Assembly (NCBI GenBank): GCA_016845175.1
Contig: JAERTD010000081.1
Coordinates: 1-64,000, forward strand
Length of the DNA stretch: 64,000 bases
Direction: 5' to 3'
Origin: Bacteroidota bacterium
Lineage (GTDB): Bacteria > Bacteroidota > Bacteroidia > Bacteroidales > F082
Shown here: positions 59,913-64,000 of the stretch, piece by piece
Numbering within the stretch: the stretch's first letter is position 1
How the letters are laid out: each line of letters opens with the position of its first letter
Made by a program: the position numbers and the translations under genes
The notes under the pieces: generated by a model
Told to the model about the DNA's origin: nothing
The model's input: only the letters and a program-made list of their open reading frames with translations
The model's database searches: none

Positions 59913-60599
59913 ATGGAAGATCATACTGTTATCAATTTACAGGACATTTCTGTCTATCAAAAAAACAAACTTGTATTGGCCAATGTCAATCTGAATATCA
60001 ACAATGGTGAGTTTGTATACCTCATTGGAAAAACGGGTAGTGGTAAATCAAGTCTGATGCAATTGTTGTATGCCGATTTGCCTGTGGAACAAGGCAAAGC
60101 TTCCATTTGTGGCTATAATCTTAACAGCATTAAAAACTCGCAAATACCTTTTCTAAGAAGAAAGCTGGGTATTGTTTTTCAGGATTTTCAATTGCTGGAA
60201 GACCGTACCATTGAGGAAAACCTGATTTTTGTGTTAAAAGCTACCGGCTGGAAAGATAAGCAGGAGATTCAAGCCCGTATCATTGAAGTACTGGAAGAAG
60301 TAGAGCTCATCTCGAAGTTGAAAGTGATGCCCCATCAATTGTCGGGAGGTGAACAACAGAGAATTGTCATTGCCAGAGCCCTTCTCAATCACCCGGAACT
60401 AATTTTAGCTGACGAACCCACTGGTAATCTTGATCCAGAAACCTCCAACGGTATTATGAAAGTATTGATGAAGATCAGTCAATCAGGAAAGGCCGTGCTC
60501 ATGGCTACCCATAACTACAATCTGATTCATAAATTTCCTGGTAAAATTATAAAATGTGAAGAAGGCACTGTGGTTAGCTCAGACAATAAGCTCGATTAG
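59913..60599 (+). CDS. ftsE: FtsE-like ABC transporter ATP-binding protein
   Basis: 228 residues. Walker A GKTGSGKS (39-46), Q-loop FQDFQLL (89-95), signature LSGGEQQR (143-150), Walker B LILADEP (163-169). The D-loop and H-loop are present, the latter as ATHNYNLI. Length and sequence fit FtsE, which with FtsX controls peptidoglycan hydrolases at the septum. FtsX is not adjacent. LolD-like proteins are the main alternative. Its 3' end overlaps the convergent glycosyltransferase gene by 21 bp. Confidence 0.82.
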   Translation: MEDHTVINLQDISVYQKNKLVLANVNLNINNGEFVYLIGKTGSGKSSLMQLLYADLPVEQGKASICGYNLNSIKNSQIPFLRRKLGIVFQDFQLLEDRTIEENLIFVLKATGWKDKQEIQARIIEVLEEVELISKLKVMPHQLSGGEQQRIVIARALLNHPELILADEPTGNLDPETSNGIMKVLMKISQSGKAVLMATHNYNLIHKFPGKIIKCEEGTVVSSDNKLD

Positions 60600-61709
60600 C
60601 CTTTCTACGTTATTTCCATTATGATAGAGGCTGTTTAGCTTTTGCTTGCGTTCAGCAATTCCACTGGAATTGAATTCTTTTTTGAAAAGCTGACGAATCT
60701 TACGTTTCATGCTGGCCTGATCGTTGGCAACCACACATAAATCATCCAACTCACTTCCGCTGAGCATTTTTTCATTAACCAGACAATGGCGCCCATTATA
60801 CAAAGTGTTGAGGAGCTTTAGCTTTAATCCGGTTTTTTGTGCAGTAATGGAGATATTGAGCTGTGCATTTTCAATTAATTCCTGTAGTTTGTCATCATCA
60901 GGATTGGCAATAAGTTCAATATTTGAAGCACCATTACCATTTGTATTGAGTAGGTTCTGTAACTGACGTGGTGGGTTTAATCCAGCAATTTTTAAAGGTA
61001 TATCCAGACTGTTAAACACATTGTTAAGCAGAAACTTAACGGCATTTGTATTTTCAGCTACCGATAAATTCCCGTGATAAAGTGCATATCCTCCTTTGCC
61101 TTCTTTGCTGTTGACTTCTTTAAATGGGTGGAAGGCCGGGATAAAGTCTACTTTGTCGAAAAGTGTTGAGAAATAGGCTTCATCATTTTTTGAAATGCTT
61201 ATGAGCATATCTGCTTTCTGAAGCACCTTCTCATAGCGTTTCAATTTGGCTGCTTCGTTATAGAAATAGTATTTCTTGAAAATATCGGTTTCTACTTTTG
61301 CCAGATTCTGGTAGTATTCATGCTCAATATTATGGGTTCTGACCACTCGTTTCCTATCATCCAGCCTGGGGTCCTCTAATACAGAGCATGTATGCAGTCC
61401 TTCCAGTAATATGGGGTAATTATCCTTGCTTAGATTGTGTATCAAACGCTCAGAAGTCCGGGAGCTAACAATATAGGGTACGCTTTTGAAGAGATGTTTT
61501 TTCGAAATATCCCTCTTGTAATAGCTAACCTTGAAGAACTGATTATCAAGAAGTACTTGTGGTTTTCTGCCATACTCAAAACAGTGTAGATGAACCTTCA
61601 CACCTTTTTCGGTTAATGCCTTTGCTTTGTAATACACATCGATAACGCCACCATAATTGGCAGGGTAGGGAATATCAAATGAAACGATATGTAAATGTGT
61701 ATCAGGCAT
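60579..61709 (-). CDS. GT-B glycosyltransferase
   Basis: 376 residues from the ATG at 61709, where a GT4-like N-terminus begins (LHIVSFDIPYPANYGGVID). A longer frame to 61772 would read into the neighbouring gene. The C-terminal domain shows YALYHGNLSVAENTNA, LKIAGLNPP and LKLKLLNTLYNGRHCLVN, with weaker conservation than ordinary GT4 enzymes. It overlaps the upstream glycosyltransferase by 8 bp, so the two are translated together. Confidence 0.82.
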   Translation of the reverse strand: MPDTHLHIVSFDIPYPANYGGVIDVYYKAKALTEKGVKVHLHCFEYGRKPQVLLDNQFFKVSYYKRDISKKHLFKSVPYIVSSRTSERLIHNLSKDNYPILLEGLHTCSVLEDPRLDDRKRVVRTHNIEHEYYQNLAKVETDIFKKYYFYNEAAKLKRYEKVLQKADMLISISKNDEAYFSTLFDKVDFIPAFHPFKEVNSKEGKGGYALYHGNLSVAENTNAVKFLLNNVFNSLDIPLKIAGLNPPRQLQNLLNTNGNGASNIELIANPDDDKLQELIENAQLNISITAQKTGLKLKLLNTLYNGRHCLVNEKMLSGSELDDLCVVANDQASMKRKIRQLFKKEFNSSGIAERKQKLNSLYHNGNNVERLIELIV

Positions 61710-62901
61710 ATTGAGTGTAGACTTCTTTGAGAATGTTCTCCTCATTCTCCCATGACAGTTGCTGGGCCGCAAAGGTAGTGTTTTTTTTCCATTTCTTCAT
61801 TAGCTCTTGATTAGCAAGTGTTTCGCTAATGGTTTTGGCAATATTTTCTGGCTTGTGATCGGGAATAAAACTACCAATATCATAGGTATTGATTATTTGT
61901 TCTATTTCTGGTAACCGACTGGCTATGATCGGGAGCCCTGCATGTATATAATCGAAGAGTTTGTTGGGTAAACTGAAACGGTAGTTTAGGTTGCTGTCTT
62001 TATCCAGTGTTAGTCCCAGATCTGCATTTAAGGTATACTGCATCATTTTCTCATACGGCTGACGCGGTTTAATGATGACTTTATCCTCCAAAGAGCGGAG
62101 TTGGATTGTCTGCTTGAGTATGGGTATTACATCCCCGTCGCCAACGATTAGCAATACCGCATCCTCTATCAAAGATATGGCTTCCACCAATTCCTCTGAA
62201 CCTCTGTCCATATTTATTCCGGAACCTTGTAAGATGAGTATTTTCTTGTCCTCAGGTAATTTCAGGGCTTTTCTGTCCAGACTTTTGCTTAGTTTACGGC
62301 CGGGAGGTATATTTCTGACTACCTCTGGCCTTTTTCCATAGTCTTTTTCGAATAGAGAGGCAATGGAATCGTTAACCGTAATCACATGCTTAAGTTTCGG
62401 AAAGATGGATTGTTCAATTCTTTTCCAGATGCGCTGCACCGACGGTCGGCTAACCAATTCAGGAACCTCTGTAAAGTACTCATGACTATCATAAACCAGT
62501 GGCAGATTCCAGATTTTTGATATCAGATAGTTGGGGAGCAAGGTGTCAAGATCGTTGGATACTAACAGTTCTTTATTTCTGAGGAACAAAAGTAAGAACA
62601 AGCGGATATTGTATTCAGCATAAAACCAGGGCCCCGACTCAAAGAATAGCTTCATGCGGTGGGAGCGATAGGACCGTTTATCCATTGGAGGGCTCTTTTT
62701 TTGAACCCGACCAACAAGCAACACATCAAAACCCATAACAGTTAACGAGGTACATACCTTATGTACCCTCTGGTCGGTGACCAGGTCATTAATTACCGAA
62801 ACGATAACTTTTTTTCCTGAATTATTTACTTTGGTTTGATGCAATTTTTTGGCCTTATTATTATAACCAGAATAGTGTGGCTTTATTGCTTCAACAGGCA
62901 T
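61702..62901 (-). CDS. Glycosyltransferase family 4-like protein
   Basis: 399 residues from the ATG at 62901; a GTG at 62934 would add 11 residues. The family start KKVIVSVINDLVTDQRVHKVC lies about 35 residues in. The N-terminal acceptor domain has VYDSHEYFTEVPE; the donor domain has ILILQGSGINMDRG, LLIVGDGDVI, and RFSLPNKLFDYIHAGLPIIAS in short form with the conserved Glu nearby (LPEIEQI). First gene of a two-gene minus-strand unit, divergent from murB. Confidence 0.85.
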   Translation of the reverse strand: MPVEAIKPHYSGYNNKAKKLHQTKVNNSGKKVIVSVINDLVTDQRVHKVCTSLTVMGFDVLLVGRVQKKSPPMDKRSYRSHRMKLFFESGPWFYAEYNIRLFLLLFLRNKELLVSNDLDTLLPNYLISKIWNLPLVYDSHEYFTEVPELVSRPSVQRIWKRIEQSIFPKLKHVITVNDSIASLFEKDYGKRPEVVRNIPPGRKLSKSLDRKALKLPEDKKILILQGSGINMDRGSEELVEAISLIEDAVLLIVGDGDVIPILKQTIQLRSLEDKVIIKPRQPYEKMMQYTLNADLGLTLDKDSNLNYRFSLPNKLFDYIHAGLPIIASRLPEIEQIINTYDIGSFIPDHKPENIAKTISETLANQELMKKWKKNTTFAAQQLSWENEENILKEVYTQYA

Positions 62902-62958
62902 TCTGATATCAAAATAAAAGAAAGATTTATCCACATAAAGGTTGCATGTATTTTTATT

Positions 62959-62966
62959 TAACTTTG
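62959..62966 (+). promoter_or_regulatory. TAnnTTTG element 7 nt before the murB ATG
   Basis: TAACTTTG, exact -7 match, with 7 nt to the ATG at 62974, as for the rRNA methyltransferase at 7752. A leaderless or nearly leaderless transcript is implied. Confidence 0.5.
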
Positions 62967-62973
62967 GTTTAAG

Positions 62974-63984
62974 ATGTACATCAAGAAAAATATTTCACTG
63001 AAAGCGTATAACACATTTGGCATCAATGCAAAGGCTAAATTTTTTACTGAAATTCGTCACCATGGCATACTGAAACAGCTTTATGTCAGCGGTATTACAG
63101 GGATAAAACCATTGCTCATCCTTGGCTCAGGAAGTAATGTGCTTTTTTCAGGAAATTATGATGGGTTGGTATTGTTGAACAATACCCGTGGTATGCTGGT
63201 TCTTGAAGAAGATGAGGAACAGGTATTAGTGGAAGTCAGTAGCGGTGAATCCTGGAGTGACTTTGTGGATTATACCTTGGATAAAGCCTGGTATGGGTTA
63301 GAGAATCTTAGCCTGATTCCAGGTACCGTTGGCGCTGCTCCCATTCAAAATATTGGAGCCTTTGGTTTTGAAGTGAAAGATTTTATCTCAGAAGTAAAAG
63401 CATTTGACCTGGATACCGGGAGGATAAGAAAATTCTCCAATGAAGATTGTGAGTTTACCTATAGGAACAGCATTTTTAAGTCGAAATATAAGGGGAGGTT
63501 TTTCATTTTGAGTGTCAGTTTCATTCTTTCCAAAAAGGCTGAACCCAAAATTGATTATGGTAGGCTCAAAGCAGAACTTGAAGGGATTGATCCCATCACA
63601 CCAATAGATGTGAGCCAGGCGGTCAAAAATGTGAGACGCTCAAAATTACCTGATCCTGAAGACCTCAATAATGCCGGCAGTTTTTTTAAGAATCCTGAAG
63701 TTGATCCTGCTGTTGCCGAGGACTTACGCAAGCAATATCCTGATATGCCGGTCTATCCAACAGCTAATCAAAAAATAAAACTGGCAGCGGGTTGGTTAAT
63801 AGAACATGCAGGCTGGAAGGGTAAAAAAATGGGTAAGGTAGGTGTTCACAAGAATCAGGCTCTTGTCCTTATAAATTACGGAGGTGCCAGTGGTAGTGAT
63901 ATTCTTAATTTATCCGCTGAAATTGGACAAAGTGTTTTCAGAAAGTTTGGAGTGGAGTTAGAACCTGAGGTGAATATCATTTAA
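62974..63984 (+). CDS. murB: UDP-N-acetylenolpyruvoylglucosamine reductase
   Basis: 336 residues. MurB reduces UDP-GlcNAc-enolpyruvate to UDP-MurNAc with NADPH and FAD in peptidoglycan synthesis. Motifs: NTFGINAKA at the N-terminus, LGSGSNVLFSG (FAD binding), ENLSLIPGTVGAAPIQNIGAFG in short form, YRNSIFK and, with the catalytic Ser, AGSFFKNP near residue 235. It is a full-length type I enzyme and lies divergent from the glycosyltransferase pair. Confidence 0.97.
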   Translation: MYIKKNISLKAYNTFGINAKAKFFTEIRHHGILKQLYVSGITGIKPLLILGSGSNVLFSGNYDGLVLLNNTRGMLVLEEDEEQVLVEVSSGESWSDFVDYTLDKAWYGLENLSLIPGTVGAAPIQNIGAFGFEVKDFISEVKAFDLDTGRIRKFSNEDCEFTYRNSIFKSKYKGRFFILSVSFILSKKAEPKIDYGRLKAELEGIDPITPIDVSQAVKNVRRSKLPDPEDLNNAGSFFKNPEVDPAVAEDLRKQYPDMPVYPTANQKIKLAAGWLIEHAGWKGKKMGKVGVHKNQALVLINYGGASGSDILNLSAEIGQSVFRKFGVELEPEVNII

Positions 63985-64000
63985 CTTATTACCAAACCAT

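Noticed and set aside
1..64000. tRNA, rRNA, riboswitch and integrase genes
   Set aside because: No cloverleaf, conserved rRNA segment, riboswitch core or recombinase motif was recognised by eye in the gaps.

Overview
The window looks like chromosomal DNA from a member of the Bacteroidota, probably a marine or sediment Bacteroidales/Marinilabiliales-type organism. This assignment is inferred from several signs: five secreted proteins with type IX secretion (T9SS) sorting domains; many copies of the Bacteroidota sigma promoter element TAnnTTTG just upstream of genes; lineage families such as DUF5686, DUF5723, DUF4252 and DUF4834; and a complete Rnf electron-transport operon. Almost all DNA is coding. 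I see no tRNA, rRNA, CRISPR array, transposase, prophage or plasmid module.

Layout. 1-4.1 kb: the 3' part of pyrH, a GT-C glycosyltransferase, frr, then a convergent YtxH/holin-like membrane pair. 4.6-9.3 kb: a DUF5686 outer-membrane protein, a MazG-like pyrophosphohydrolase and a THUMP-domain rRNA methyltransferase. 9.8-20 kb (all minus strand): a type B T9SS cargo, an M20 dipeptidase, a TrmH-family methyltransferase, a type A T9SS cargo, a TIGR01212 radical SAM protein and a POT peptide transporter. 20.2-22.4 kb: an ECF sigma factor, a putative anti-sigma factor and two DUF4252 proteins. 22.5-31.2 kb: a GT2 enzyme, valS, a lipoprotein/DUF5723 surface pair and a LysM glucosaminidase. 31.4-39.6 kb: rsmG, an MFS carrier with pepD, rpmH, DUF4834, YfhO and a GT4. 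40-46.7 kb: DNRLRE and LamG T9SS cargos flank a minus-strand polysaccharide operon (wecB, GT4, methyltransferase, gpsA-like). 46.7-50.1 kb: BrkB-like, nadC, a lipoprotein and an SDR. 50.2-59.3 kb: rseC, a secreted S8 protease and rnfBCDGEA. 59.9-64 kb: ftsE-like, two glycosyltransferases and murB.

Themes. Peptide use recurs: a POT transporter, an M20 dipeptidase, an MFS carrier next to PepD, and a secreted subtilase. Surface glycan synthesis is spread over several loci (GT-C, GT2, YfhO, four GT4-like enzymes, WecB). Rnf with RseC provides ion-coupled ferredoxin/NAD electron transfer. The T9SS machinery and the flavin transferase for Rnf are not in the window.

The most unusual signal is non-coding. 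Two intergenic copies of a gapless 128-nt element (4434-4561 and 39693-39820) differ at two positions of an inner 7-bp stem, and both changes are compensated, which suggests a structured RNA or REP-like repeat. A second family with an 11-12 bp stem and 6-nt loop occurs at 9577-9695 and, inverted, at 59519-59633; a similar hairpin sits beside the first 128-nt copy. No clear, previously undescribed multi-gene system was found. The best protein-level leads are the MFS/PepD pair, the lipoprotein/DUF5723 pair, and the variant flavin-attachment motifs of RnfD and RnfG.
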